From the NCBI GenBank assembly GCA_019155205.2, contig JAHNZQ020000004.1, forward strand, positions 4,997,418 through 5,061,417: a stretch of DNA of 64,000 nt. The letters run 5' to 3'. Shown piece by piece: positions 31,633 through 42,574 of the stretch. The notes under the pieces were generated by a model. That model ran no database searches. It was not told where the DNA came from and saw only the letters and a program-made list of their open reading frames with translations. The translations under genes and the position numbers were made by a program. How positions within the stretch are numbered: position 1 is the first letter of the stretch; each line of letters opens with the position of its first letter. The stretch is from Gracilaria vermiculophylla. Its lineage: Eukaryota; Rhodophyta; Florideophyceae; Gracilariales; Gracilariaceae.

Positions 31633-32600
31633 TTATATTGGTATGTGACTTTTTTGAAATGAGGCATCTATAACAATTGGTTTTTTCTTGTGAGGTATCG
31701 TATGGCTGACATGGAGAATAGAATGAAATTTGATATGATCATGGAGCTCAAAATTCAAATTATTCTTTCCAAGTATCTTGACGACTTGGAAAGGCCCGAA
31801 TCTTCTGGCTCTTAGCTTATCAGATTCTTGAGAGGTGGCATAAGCATCCTTGGAAAATGACCTGTTAAGCCAAACGGTTTCTGTTATTTTATATTTAGGA
31901 ACCCGATAGATCATAAAATAGTATACGCTTTGGCCAGCCTTTGCAATTTTGTAAGAATACGGTGCATCTTCGAGTGAGGGTTTAAGCTTTTCCTTTCATT
32001 TCTTCGCATTCTCCATTGGTATCTCTTTTCCAGAAAGCATGTCAACCGGAGAATTTGTTGTCCCTCGAAAATCCAATTCAAAAGGTGACATCCTATGATC
32101 ACCAGTCACTGCAGAGTTGTATGCAATCTCAGCTGCAGGCAGCAGTTCATCCCAGTCGTTTTGGAGGAAACAGTGATAACAACGCAGATATTTTTCAAGC
32201 ATTCTGTTCATGACTTTAGTCACTCCATCAGTTTGTGGATGTTTTTTCGATGACATTCTCAACTAAACTCTACATATTTTCATCAGAGCATCCCAAAACT
32301 TGGATGTAAACTTTGGATCTCGGTCCGAGGTTAGGTTTTCCGTCATCCCATGGTGCTTAAAAAATGTTTAAAAACTAGGCCTTCGCATCGTCCTCAGCTG
32401 TGTCATTGATGGCTTTCCTTAAGAAATGTACTTTTCCAGTCAACCGATCAACCCATGTAGTTATTGCATCAGACGCGCCTTTTGACTTCGGTAAGCTTGC
32501 GATGAAGTTTGTAGAGACTGAGATCCATCTTCTCTCTGGTATCTATAAAGATTCTGGTCTGGTTAACTTCTTTTTATTTGAGTCCTTAAACTGCTGACAT
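31633..32600 (-). pseudogene. Integrase region of gypsy D
   Basis: Minus strand: ENLTSDRDPKFTSKFWDAL near 32.3 kb (second Asp), a stop, then HPQTDGVTKVMNRMLEKYL. The usual GQTERVNR has become GVTKVMNR, so the catalytic Glu is Lys. QNDWDELLPAAEIAYN and SPFELDF follow. 31914-31633 is the C-terminal domain: LRARRFGPFQVVKILGKNNL and HSILHVSH. Frame changes and stops separate the parts. Confidence 0.8.
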
Positions 32601-33064
32601 CTCATGCATAATTCGAGATACTTCCGATCGTCTCGACTCTCGAACCTTCATATGGAAATTGCTACGTCTCAACAGTGCTTTTGCAGACTTAAAATGGCCA
32701 CTTATCATAGAATCATGTTCCAGTTACTACACACCTGACACGGATTTTCTGGTATGCAAAGCTTTCCACCATCCTTTCTAAACTATTGGAGTACCTTTTC
32801 CAGTTCCTCTCTTTGAATCTAATCGTCTGGGTATGCATCTTTCCCGGCTTTCACAACAGAATAATAGAATTGATCATCATCGTATCGAGGTATAACGTCT
32901 TTATGTATGACATATGGTACTATAATGTCATAAAATAAAAAGCCTCCATCACTATTTTTCATAACAAGAGGAGCTCCAGATAGAACATCTTTCATGACGT
33001 GTGTCTTGCCAGGTTTAAGAGCTATACGGAAGATTCTGAATTTTCCAAGAGCTTCAAGCCATCT

Positions 33065-33843
33065 TCATTCTTTTTTGCTTACTTTTGGTTTCATAAAGAA
33101 ACACTTTAGCAATTGGGTGTCTGTAGAGTCTTCGAACTCCGTCCCTTCCAAAACAATATCTGAACCTATTAAAGAATGAAATTCGCCCAAGAACCTCTTT
33201 GTCACTAGATGAATACACGGATTCTGTTGGGGAAAACGTCTTTGAATAGGAGGCAATAACGCATTTTCTTGCATTCTCATCAAGTTGTGTCCAAGTTCCA
33301 CCAATAGCGGTCTATGAAGTATCAATATGATATCTCAAAGGCTTGCTTCAATTTGGCGATACCAAAATTGGTGCATTTGTGATTGATTCTATTAAAATTT
33401 TCAAAGGGTTCATCACAGTTTTCATTCCATTACTTGATACCTTGATCTATTTTGTCATACTTGTAATTGGAGCAGCAACTTCTGAAAAACCTCTAAAGAG
33501 TTGCAGTAGTTCCAGGAAACTTCGACCTTCAAATAAGGATTTAGGCTTTTTTTAAGTGCTTCAAGTGACTTGCTTCATTCTTACTGAAACCAAGGACATC
33601 ATCCACAAAGACAACCAGTAATTCATCAATAAGATCACACAAGAGCTGGTTCATCAACGTTTGAAAAGTCGCAGGAGCATTTCGAAGCCCCACAGGCATA
33701 ACAAGATACTCAAATTGCCCATACTTTGTGTTGAACGCAGTCCTCTCGATATGTTCTGGCTTCACCCGTATTTGATGGAAACCCATCTTTAGATCTAACT
33801 TGGGAGAAAACTTTTGCTCTTCTAATCCTATCAAACATCTCAT
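33065..33843 (-). pseudogene. RT and RNase H remnants of gypsy D
   Basis: 33843-33541 encodes a clear RT palm: FSPKLDLKMGFHQIRVK, RTAFNTKYGQFEYLVMPVGL, NAPATFQTLMNQLL and VVFVDDVLGFSK (FVDD box intact). 33325-33065 in another frame reads LVTKRFLGEFHSLIG and FEDSTDTQLLKCFF and sits where the RNase H/integrase linker would be. Both parts are followed by frameshifts and stops. Confidence 0.8.
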
Positions 33844-34362
33844 CGGATAGCGGGAGGGGAGCGTTATTTTTCCTAGTGAGTCAATTAAGTGCTCGATAGT
33901 ATATGACTCCTCTTAGTTTTCCGTTTGGTTTCACAAAAAAATAACGAAGCTCCATACAATTATTTGCCTGGTCTTATTTTCCCTGCTTTTAGCAACTACT
34001 CCACATATTCCTTTATTGCTTCTAACTTGACAGGAGACGGCTGGAATAACGGACGGTGTGGAGGCTCTGAATCTGCTTCAACCCGGATCTCAAGATCAAC
34101 AAATAACTTTTATCAGCAATCCGGAATGTAAATATGTTTTGGAAACAGACTCGAATTCAGCAGGCAGTCTCTCTAATTTGGGCATTCTTTTTTGTGAATC
34201 TATCTCCCTCCAAATGCTTCACCTCTCGGATCTTAACTTGAAACAATTCAACTTTTATCTAGTTCTTTCTCATCAGTCTTCGGAATTTTTCTCTACCTAC
34301 AATCGTTACTTGACCCCTGTCATTATTCATTTGAATCACTGGAATAATACCGGGTACAGCCT

Positions 34363-34750
34363 TCACAATCCTTTGTTCATCATCGAATGTTGGATTGTGG
34401 AAAACATGCCGCGGTATTCCCAACACAACATCATACCTGGTTTTGGCAACAATACCATCAGACGTATAGAAATGAGCTTAAAGTCGTAGAATGCCATTGA
34501 GTATGATTTCCTGTGCTTCTTTTCTTGTGCCTTTCTGCAAGTGCTCAACTGTAACGTTTTCCTGACATACGTGAAAGGTATTTATGCTTCCATACTTATC
34601 CAGAAACTCTATGCTAACCACGTTAGTATCACCTTCGTCATCTTTCAATAATTTCACATTGAGTCCATTCATGATACCACTCAGTACAAGTAGATATTTT
34701 ACGGGTATGGGTCCTTCCTTAAGGATGTTCTCACAACGAATCCTAATCAT
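34363..34750 (-). pseudogene. Aspartic protease-like region of gypsy D
   Basis: Minus strand: YLLVLSGIMNGLNVKLLKDD then GDTNVVSIEFLDKYG, equivalent to a DxGxxxNVVS protease start. Then YDVVLGIPRHVFHNPTFD in a neighbouring frame (the LG strand of retropepsins). Stops and a shift near 34.5 kb. Confidence 0.65.
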
Positions 34751-34911
34751 GGCATTTTAGTCTGCACTGAAGATACTTGGCACATCACTGCCCTCTTCTC
34801 TCGTAAAGGCTTTCACTTCGTTTTTTAGATAATTCAACGCGCTCTCCCAACGGTTGATCACACTCTCTTCGTGTCCAACCTGATTGATTACTATTCCTTT
34901 GGGTGGACCGT

Positions 34912-35711
34912 TCAGTTTCCTAGAGGACGCGAGTCACTGTCATGAGTCCGGTTCATTTTGGTGCTGTTCCCCTGGACAGTTTTTCTCTTCTGCTGGTTCT
35001 TTCCAATCTTGTGTTTCCTTGAACAGCATCCACGCTTATGAGAAAGGAAACAAGTATTGTTTTTCAAATGTCTCATTTGCTCAGCACAATTTTCTCGCTG
35101 ATTATTTCGCCTTCCGACATTACCGATCTCCAAAGGAGCTGGTCAGTTCTGAAAACCAGTATTGATTCCGAATCCGCGCTTAGAGAACAATCCTGCACGA
35201 CAGAAAACACCGTCGACGTCTAGCACAATCTTTGCTGCTTCTTCAAACACTGTTGAACTGACTTCGCGGATTTCTAGGACATTGTGAGGCTTGAATCCTT
35301 CGGTGAATCTAGCGAGCTTCCCGGAATCACTTTCCCTGGAACATCGATCACATTGTTTCGAAAACCAGACCAATAGATGGCTACTCTGGATTCGTGCTTT
35401 AGCATATAGAGTTTGTGTCGTGCTCTTACAATAATGTCCATGGGCACAAACTCGTTCTCGACACAGAGTTTAGAGGCTTCCCAAGTAGGCGGAACCTTTT
35501 CTTCCAATACCAGCGTAAATCACCAGTTCGCAGTGGTACCCTGCATATACGTTGAGGTGCATTCGGCCACAGTACGTGCATATATGTCTACATGTTGCCC
35601 AATTTGAACGAGACGAAGAGATTTCTCAACGAAGTGTAACCATGCACGAACAGTCAGGGCATCACGGCAGCCATCAATTTCATTGGGTGTCGACGGTTTC
35701 ATGAAAGGCAT
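34912..35711 (-). pseudogene. gag of gypsy D
   Basis: Minus frame 35711-35274 with one in-frame TGA (35517) contains a gag-like helical region: ALTVRAWLHFVEKSLRLV, PPTWEASKLCVENEF. A shift follows: KLARFTEGFKPHNVLEI at 35.3 kb and, at 35133-34912, a zinc-knuckle-like CAEQMRHLKNNTCFL segment. The order fits gag followed by protease. Confidence 0.65.
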
Positions 35712-38624
35712 GTTGAAATGATTTTCCTGTTCTCAAAAATATTCTTATTCTTGATATTGATAGCACCCGTAAGGAAGGTTCTTTCGCCCTAAGTATTTGA
35801 TATTGGCCGCAAGTGTTATAAAACTCAATAACTTTGACAATATTTGACACTAGAAAAAAACTGCTCAGTTGCCTTTCCAGGATATCCCCACCAGTCTACC
35901 TACAATCACAGAGTGTGATGTAATCAATGTACATCCTCCCAGTGTCCTTACCTTAAAAACGAAGCTTCACGAGCTGACCGTAAGTTGTACGTTAGTGTAC
36001 AGCGCGATGAGAGAACCTAGAAACACCTACTTCGTCCAAGGCTTGACTGTGCTTTGCTCACAAGAGTTACTCGAAACCCATGCCATACAGATCTGCCCTA
36101 GTTAACAACCAACAAGTCGAGGGGTTGAATAGAATACTTGGTTTTACAACAATTACCCCTGGTCGGTAAATAGTGTTCGGTAATCTTCCACCTTTACTTC
36201 ACCCGATATCCACGGGCTAGCCACAGCACTTTGCGTGGGTGGCGCCAACAACCAACAGCCAGGTACTTTAAAGTAGCCCCACTACTGTGTCAACGATTAC
36301 CTAGCTCTCCTGCCCACAGGTTAACCTACTCTGACTCACTTTGCACAGATTTGACGATTCAACTCACTTGATTTCCACTAAAACTTCCATTTGAAACAGA
36401 ACAATTTCCACTGAAAGTAGTGTCCTTTCCACGAAAACCACAAATCAAAATCAAATCCAAATCTTGAAAAATCACGATAGTTCTAGAAAATACCGCTTTA
36501 AAAAATTACACGTTTATAGTGACGGTTTTTTTCTTTTAGGTCAAGGTGGCCGCAGCGGCTAAAACGATAGCGATATTACTATTGAAATGAATAGTAGGTC
36601 GACGGTAAGCTGAACAAAAATTTGGTTTAGTTCCTCCGATGTCTCTGCAAATCAAGAACACCGTGCATTTACATAGGCTTTAGATTCCTCCTCTTGGAAA
36701 AATCTGGAACAAAGTTGGAGGCTGTCCTGCACAGCAAGCTGAGCTAGATAGCCTCCAGACACTTTTACATACGTTGGGGAATTAGGTTTCGACATCACAC
36801 TAAATAAATAAATTATAACTTTCAAACAGTTTGTTACAGTCTTCTTGTTTTATGGATTGACTAAGATGTAAAAAAGATTTGAAAAAGAATTTACACAGGA
36901 TTGCCGTTTGTCAAAAAAAAGCCCTGAAGAGTTTTCCAATTTTTTGGGACTTCAACGTGAGCAGAACAATTTAGAATGACAATTATGACCGGAGTCGGGC
37001 CATAAACGTACATTGACTTGATAGTAGAGTGATTTGACTTTGATAAGACACGAAATAAAGTTAAACTGTAGTTCTATGATATAAAATAGCTGTATTTTGT
37101 GAGATTTTTTATTATAGCAGTTATTTCAGACAACGCTTGACGAAGAACGAAACCGAATTTGATAAAATGTATCATTCGGATTGACATGATTTTCAGATCA
37201 TGCATAAGAACAGAAGATGAACGAAAATTTTTCTCTCACCTGGTGTGGCAAGGAGATGTGATTTTCAGCTTTTTAAATGTTTCAATCATGCAAGATCATG
37301 GCTTTTCTTCACACAAGAATCACAAAATTCAAGACCGAAAGTTTTGAGAAAAGGACCCTGTCACAAGATTGATGTGAGACTGACCCTTTTTAAAATATAT
37401 GCTTTAAGTAGTGCGATAATAAAGGCCCTTCTACTTTAGCATTTTATTTTGTCAAAGTTTTTATTCTTGGTTATATTGCACCTGATTATTTTGAGAAATC
37501 ATTTTATGTAGCGAGAGAGTGAAGAGCATTTTTATATAGTTGGCAAACCTTTTTCATATTTGTAAGTCATTTTCCAGGTGCCGAGGGTCATCCTTTATGT
37601 CGATTATTTCAACGTTAGCAACTTTTTGTCATGGAAGGCGTAGTAAGGGTTCTATTGAGTAGTGTTTCTTCATTGTTGGTCTTTCGGGAGGTGTCTTTAA
37701 CTTGATGAGTCATCAGGGCGTCTTCCGAGCTGTGGAAAGCATGATGTCCAAATCATGCTTGGAGCGACATTAATGAGCCCAAAAAAAAAAATTTACCGTG
37801 AATAGGAGATGTGGGGCTGAACTTGTTTCACATTTGTGCGCGCAGAATCTGTACTTGGAATTCGTGACTTGATGCTAGACTTTGGATTGGAAACCCGAAA
37901 CATTGTCCAAAAATCATGGATACCGTTATCGCCAGCCGCAAACGTATCATATACCTTTATTGTGAGAGACGCCAAATTCGGGCACGACAACCGCACGACA
38001 AACGTACGACGAGCAAATCTCATTCAGTTTTGGATATTGATGTTAGTTGAGCTGGCGATCTGGGACACTAATGTTGTCAGTATGAAGATATACTGCGTCA
38101 CATATGAAAATGTTGAGGATCGTTAAGAGAAGGGTACATAGGTATCGAGCAATTTAGTGCAAGGGCGGCGCATATTGTGAAAGCATGTCACGTGAAATGA
38201 ATATTCTTATGAGGAAGAAGAACACCACATTGCTTCAACCGCTTTTGTGCCTCTGGGTTGTTTCACCACAGACAACTTGTTTTTGCAAGCGGCCGTGACG
38301 GACGACCATCAATATTAGATTTGAAACCCTTGGTCATTGGCTTCACGGGATTTGGTCTGCAGATGCGCATCGGTTTTCGCACCGGTAGTGGTAGATATAA
38401 ACATATGTGTGTTTTAGAGGCACACACATGTCGTAGATACTTCAATGAATAACGCGTCCCGCCTCTAATATGAAATATCGAGAGTTGCCTTTCAAACTTT
38501 GGTAGCGTTGTGTTGATTATGAAATTTGGAGGCGCTGTTGCTGCAACAGGAAGAAAATTCTTTTGGAAGTTTAACCCGTTTCGGCCATCTTCTCGGATTC
38601 TTATCAGTCTGCTTTACGGCGACA
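35712..38624. other. AT-rich intergenic region, nothing supported
   Basis: About 2.9 kb without a convincing gene. Short frames (35869-36105, 37159-37347, 37836-38126, 38258-38452, all +) lack recognisable motifs, and the one at 37836 does not begin with ATG. The last few hundred bases before 38625 would hold the promoter of the nicotianamine-synthase-like gene. I see no clear TATA box there. Confidence 0.4.
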
Positions 38625-39785
38625 ATGGGAGGTTGTGAGAGATGGAGGGGAGCTCAAGCAAGCGATGACCTCGCAACATTGCACTGTGTCAGCGGTTGCG
38701 GCAATGATGTCAAGTCTAGGGCAAAGAGGGTGGTCGAGCAAATCTTCGGCTGCGATGTGCTCCCATGCGAAGCGCAATGTCGAAGTTCAAAGGAAAGCAT
38801 CTTCTCTCGACTGGAGTCATTTGAGCATGCCGCTGACGAAGAGCTGGACCCGTGCGACGTGTTGAACAGCACTTTGACTGAACTGGTGCATTGCCTGCAA
38901 GCAAAACGAAGCGAATGCAACGGAGAGGACTACGATGAGTCGAGCGATTTCTGTGAGATTCAGAAGCAAGTTTGTCGGTACATTGACACGGATGACGAAC
39001 TTGGGCGACGAGCTGATGTTATACGGGTAGTGGCCACTCGGGCAGAAAGTCGCCTGGAATTGTTCTACGCTCGAAAGTTGTTGTATAGCGTGGGAGGCGT
39101 AAACGTTGCACAAGGCTACACGCAGAGAATCCGTCAAGCGGCGTCGGAGTTCCCCTACACGGACAATTACGTGGAGATGATACAGAAGGAGATGCAGGTC
39201 ATCAAGGAGCTCCTGCGGTCGCAGTGCTCGGGGGAGAGGATGACAAGAGTGGCGTTCTGCGGCAGCGGGCCGTTGCCGTTGAGCGGAATACTGCTAAGTG
39301 CGTTTGCAAACGTGGAGGTGACGTTGGTGGATCGGGATGAGCAGGCGGTAGCCGTCTCGCGCAAGCTGCTGCGCAAATGGGAGCGCGAGATCATCGTGCC
39401 GCCCGGTCGGGTGCGTGTAATGTGCGCGGATGTGGGCTCGCTGAAGTTCAGCCGACGTGCGGGGGAGAGCGACGTGCGCTGCGACGTTGTGTTTGTGGCC
39501 GCGTTGCTCTCGGGCGACGCGCGACGAAGCTTGCTGGCGGGTGCGCACCGGTGCAGAGACGACGCGCCGCTGGTGGTGTTGCGCTCGGCGCACGGGCTCA
39601 CGGCGCGGGTGGCGTACCACCGTGCGCGAGCTCACGGAGCACCGCGTGTGGCGTTGGTGGTGCCCGCGCGACACGTCATGCGCGATGGACACGTCGTCGA
39701 CGAGCAGCGCGGCGTGTGCGCCACACACGTGTTCCACGCGTCGATTCTCAACTCTCTGGAGGTGTTTGCGTGGCCACGCGCGTAA
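38625..39785 (+). CDS. Nicotianamine synthase-like protein
   Basis: 386 codons from ATG 38625 (A at -3, G at +4). The frame is open up to an in-frame TGA at 38520, but no earlier ATG exists. Motifs, numbered from this ATG: ASEFPYTDNYVEMIQKEM (about 173-190), RVAFCGSGPLPLSGILL (208-224, the SAM-binding GSGP loop), VTLVDRD (232-238), CDVVFVAALLSGD (286-298), APLVVLRSAHG (314-324) and near the end HASILNSLEVF. These match the order in nicotianamine synthases (PF03059), which join aminopropyl groups of S-adenosylmethionine into the metal chelator nicotianamine. The N-terminal approximately 170 residues, Cys-rich at the very start, are longer and more divergent than in plant enzymes. No introns. 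It lies 77 bp upstream of the lipid-kinase gene on the same strand. Substrate and product are inferred from family only; opine-type relatives of this fold exist. Confidence 0.75.
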   Translation: MGGCERWRGAQASDDLATLHCVSGCGNDVKSRAKRVVEQIFGCDVLPCEAQCRSSKESIFSRLESFEHAADEELDPCDVLNSTLTELVHCLQAKRSECNGEDYDESSDFCEIQKQVCRYIDTDDELGRRADVIRVVATRAESRLELFYARKLLYSVGGVNVAQGYTQRIRQAASEFPYTDNYVEMIQKEMQVIKELLRSQCSGERMTRVAFCGSGPLPLSGILLSAFANVEVTLVDRDEQAVAVSRKLLRKWEREIIVPPGRVRVMCADVGSLKFSRRAGESDVRCDVVFVAALLSGDARRSLLAGAHRCRDDAPLVVLRSAHGLTARVAYHRARAHGAPRVALVVPARHVMRDGHVVDEQRGVCATHVFHASILNSLEVFAWPRA

Positions 39786-39862
39786 TGTGGCGCGGCCACA
39801 GCGTGAAGATATGCATGCCGGCAGCCTGAGGGGCGCCCTGCGGAGCACACCCGCCATACCCG

Positions 39863-41002
39863 ATGGCCGACCCAACGCAATCTCCGCGGCAGACCGCGCG
39901 GGTGGATGTCATCTTCAACGCCATCAGCGGCACGAGGGATCCCGAAAGCGATCTTTGCATCATCCGCGAAGAGCTCGCCAAGACATTCGAGCGCGTCGTC
40001 GTCTGGCATACCACCGCCGAGAAGGACGGCGGCGTGATCGGTTCCGAGGCAATCGCCGATGGCGCACAGCTGCTGGTGGCGTGCGGCGGTGACGGTACGG
40101 TGACTGCCGTCGCCAGTGCCATCCACCGCGCGGAAAATGAGAACCTCGCTGATTCGAACAAGCGGCTGGTACTTGCGGTGGTGGCGCGCGGAACTGCCAA
40201 CGCCTTCTGCAATGCGCTGGACATCCCCACGAATGTACATCGCGCCGCTGAGATGGTGGGCAGTGGCATGGTGAGACGAGTGGATCTGCCGGTGGTGCAT
40301 GTGGGGGACTCGAGTAACCGCATGCTTTTGTTGGCGGGCATCGGGCTGGAAGCCAAGGCGGTTAAGGGCGCGGCGCGAAGCATGAAGCGCATGTTTGGCG
40401 CAGTTGCATACGGCCTTGCCGGACTGCGATCTGTCTGGAAGCAGGAGAAGTTTAAAAGCACGATAGTTCTGTCCGACGTAGCCGATAGCCAGGCGTTTGC
40501 GAGCGGGGAGCTGCAGGCCAAGCAAGTGCAGCTCAACGATGTGTACCTGAGCGGCGTGACAGTGGCCAACGCGGCACCGGCTACGTCCGTACTAGCGCAG
40601 GGCTTGGGCGCCGTCAAGCCGGACGACGGGCTGGTGGAGGTGGTGTGCGTCACGAGCAACACGCCGGTGGACATGCTGCGCACGATGCTATTCCTGCTGC
40701 GCTGCGCGCTGCTGCGCGTGCGCGAGCCGCGGCACAACGTGTTTGGCATGCGCGCGCGCGCTGTTCGCGTGGAGTGCTGGCCGCCGCAGCCGGTGGTGGT
40801 GGACGGGGAGGCGGTGGGGCACACGCCTATCTCTGTGGCCTTGGGCGAGCGCGATAGCGTGCTGGTGGTGGCGCCGGCCGCGCGCGAGGTCAGCCGCCGG
40901 CGCCACCTCTTCAGTCGCGCGCTGCGTCGGCTGTGGCGCAACACGCGCGGCGCCGCGATGCTTGCCACCGCTGTCGTGCTTTTGCGCCGCTCGCGCGATT
41001 GA
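39863..41002 (+). CDS. YegS/BmrU-type diacylglycerol (lipid) kinase, cyanobacterial-like
   Basis: 379 codons, ATG 39863, no intron, very GC-rich third positions. DAGK catalytic domain: VDVIFNAISGTRDPESDL (14-31), GGDGTV (75-80, nucleotide loop), ARGTANAFCNALDIP (108-122). The second domain has LLLAGIGLEAKAVKGAAR (155-172), VANAAPATSVLAQG (234-247), PDDGLVEV (253-260) and VVDGEAVGHTP (312-322). The RGTANAF box and ANAAPPTSVLAQG-like segment are what I associate with the cyanobacterial YegS/Rv2252/BmrU lipid kinases, rather than eukaryotic DGK or sphingosine kinases. These enzymes phosphorylate diacylglycerol or similar lipids. A C-terminal basic/hydrophobic tail (340-379) is extra. No obvious transit peptide. 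Plastid-derived or transferred origin is an inference. Confidence 0.85.
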   Translation: MADPTQSPRQTARVDVIFNAISGTRDPESDLCIIREELAKTFERVVVWHTTAEKDGGVIGSEAIADGAQLLVACGGDGTVTAVASAIHRAENENLADSNKRLVLAVVARGTANAFCNALDIPTNVHRAAEMVGSGMVRRVDLPVVHVGDSSNRMLLLAGIGLEAKAVKGAARSMKRMFGAVAYGLAGLRSVWKQEKFKSTIVLSDVADSQAFASGELQAKQVQLNDVYLSGVTVANAAPATSVLAQGLGAVKPDDGLVEVVCVTSNTPVDMLRTMLFLLRCALLRVREPRHNVFGMRARAVRVECWPPQPVVVDGEAVGHTPISVALGERDSVLVVAPAAREVSRRRHLFSRALRRLWRNTRGAAMLATAVVLLRRSRD

Positions 41003-41254
41003 GAGCGAGCACGCGCTCGCGTTGCGCGCAGAGTGCGCGCAGCGCAACCGTGGCCAGCGAGGCACTCGTGGCAGCCGTGGTTGGCGGTGGGCGCGCCGGC
41101 TGCGACATGCGCGCCAATTGGCGTGCGCCGCGATCGCCGAGCCGTCGTGCTTAAGACGTGGTGCAGATCGCGTCTTCAGGTGCCGTAAATAAATCGTGCA
41201 GACTACGTTGGCACCACACCTTGTCACCCTGTCGTATGTGCGTTTCGCTTCAAA

Positions 41255-42190
41255 ATGGTTGCTCCGCTGCGACTTGCGGCGCGTTTTGTCCTACGAAAAG
41301 CTTCCGTCCGCTCGTCAACCTCACCCTCCAGACAGCTGCAATCGCATCCCGCCATCCCCAGCGCAACCACCGTTCCGTGCGCCGCGTCGCGCTCGCGATG
41401 GGGCGCCGCCCGTGATGCGTCCGGTGTGTCATGCGTTCAACTGCCAGACATCTTTGCCCTGTCCAGTTCCCCGCCAATGGGCACCATGTCTCTCCTCGAT
41501 GCCCTTAAACCGCGCGCGATTGGCGCCGTGCGCGGCATGCGCCTGGCTCCTGTGGGGGACGCGCTGGTCATGCTCAGAGGGGCTGTTCGCGCGCCGAATC
41601 TGCAGAGGATACGAATTGTGAGGACTGTGCCTGTTCGATTTGTTCGCGCAGCCGTGGGTATGGCTTGGGCCGCCGCTGTCGCGTCTGAGCCGAGACACTC
41701 ATTATCCCCTCCCCTTTCCACCTCGCTCAGGTCCAATCAGGGACCCCGGCGAATCGGCATTGGGTGTCTCTCCCCGTTCTGGAGGAAAATGCTAGCGGCT
41801 GCCTTGGCATTGTTTTTTGGCGGCGGTGCACTCTATGTGGGCATCTCGTGCGCCCAGGGGGTCATGGCTGTTGTTTTATGTTCTCTGTTGTGTTTCGCAA
41901 CTAGACCAGATTTGAAGAGCTTTGTAACTTGGGTTAAGGAGCGTTCGCCAGCTGTAGCCAAAAGAAAACAACTCTTGGTTGATCGCGTCAGGGTTCTTGC
42001 TGCGCCTTATTTGTTAAGGCTCCGACCGCCTGTTCTTCATGATTATGGTCTTTTTTCTGTCGTTTTACTCACCGACCATGAGCAGTATGTCTATGTTTAC
42101 GCGGGATGTATGTCCAGATGGTGCTTACTGGGATGGTACAACAGCGCTGATGAATATGACTTTGATTCTTCGCTGACCAAGTCCCTATGA
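41255..42190 (+). CDS. Unknown protein with targeting-like N-terminus and membrane hairpin
   Basis: 311 codons, ATG 41255 (A at -3, G at +4), ends TGA. I do not recognise the family. Residues 1-60 are rich in Arg, Ser and Ala with almost no acidic residues, like an organelle transit peptide. Residues about 179-215 are strongly hydrophobic with small residues (LAAALALFFGGGALYVGI, VMAVVLCSLLCFA) and could form one long or two short membrane segments. They are followed by a basic stretch (228-250) and a C-terminal part rich in aromatic residues (HEQYVYVYAG, WCLLGWYNSADEYDFD). Codon usage moves from GC-rich in the first half to more AT-rich in the second. It is the third gene of a collinear row with only 252 bp to the kinase. 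Plastid or mitochondrial membrane protein is a guess. Short frames at 42187-42436 are probably its 3' UTR. Confidence 0.55.
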   Translation: MVAPLRLAARFVLRKASVRSSTSPSRQLQSHPAIPSATTVPCAASRSRWGAARDASGVSCVQLPDIFALSSSPPMGTMSLLDALKPRAIGAVRGMRLAPVGDALVMLRGAVRAPNLQRIRIVRTVPVRFVRAAVGMAWAAAVASEPRHSLSPPLSTSLRSNQGPRRIGIGCLSPFWRKMLAAALALFFGGGALYVGISCAQGVMAVVLCSLLCFATRPDLKSFVTWVKERSPAVAKRKQLLVDRVRVLAAPYLLRLRPPVLHDYGLFSVVLLTDHEQYVYVYAGCMSRWCLLGWYNSADEYDFDSSLTKSL

Positions 42191-42574
42191 ACCCGATGCG
42201 TATTGCGCTTTGTTCGTCATTACTTGTATTTTCTAACATTTATCCCACTCTTAATTCGTTTTCCATGGCTTCTGGTGCACTCTCATGGCATTGCGTGCCA
42301 AGCACGGGAAATAACCATCGTGGCGGTAGAGTCGTACGGTCTTGGCTCAGGTGTAAGCATGTTGCGCCTGTGTCATACATGTTGCATTCTTTTTGAAGGC
42401 CACACACGATTCCCTGAGATTGCAGTCCACATTTAATGCATGTGAAGTGCCGTGAATATACTTAATATAGGATGCCCCAATTAACTCAGCACCATAGCAA
42501 TTTCGTTTGCGATTCTTTTTCTCACATTTATCTCTTTCGTGAAATGCAAAGCCTTCTAATTTCTGTCGGACCGT

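Larger units (their letters stand above)
31633..35711 (-). mobile_element. Decayed Ty3/gypsy element D (minus strand)
   Basis: On the minus strand: gag (35.7-34.9 kb), protease (34.75-34.36), RT (33.84-33.54), RNase H/linker (33.3-33.06) and integrase to its C-terminal domain (32.6-31.63). AT-rich, and a different clade from A/B/E. No LTRs recognised. Confidence 0.8.

Noticed and set aside
38526..38624. Start of the nicotianamine-synthase-like protein at 38526 (33 more codons)
   Set aside because: The codon there is TTG. The in-frame TGA at 38520 leaves no ATG before 38625, which has a good context.
39294..40968. Long minus-strand ORFs opposite the NAS-like and kinase genes (up to 406 codons)
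   Set aside because: Shadow frames produced by high GC third positions; the plus frames have clear protein families.
41196..41736. Overlapping ORFs on both strands at the start of the 41255 gene
   Set aside because: Low-complexity Arg/Ser frames in GC-rich DNA; none has motifs, and 41255-42190 is the longest and extends beyond the GC-rich part.
42187..42436. Two overlapping short ORFs as a fourth host gene
   Set aside because: They overlap each other, have no motifs and directly follow the 41255 gene; most likely its 3' UTR.
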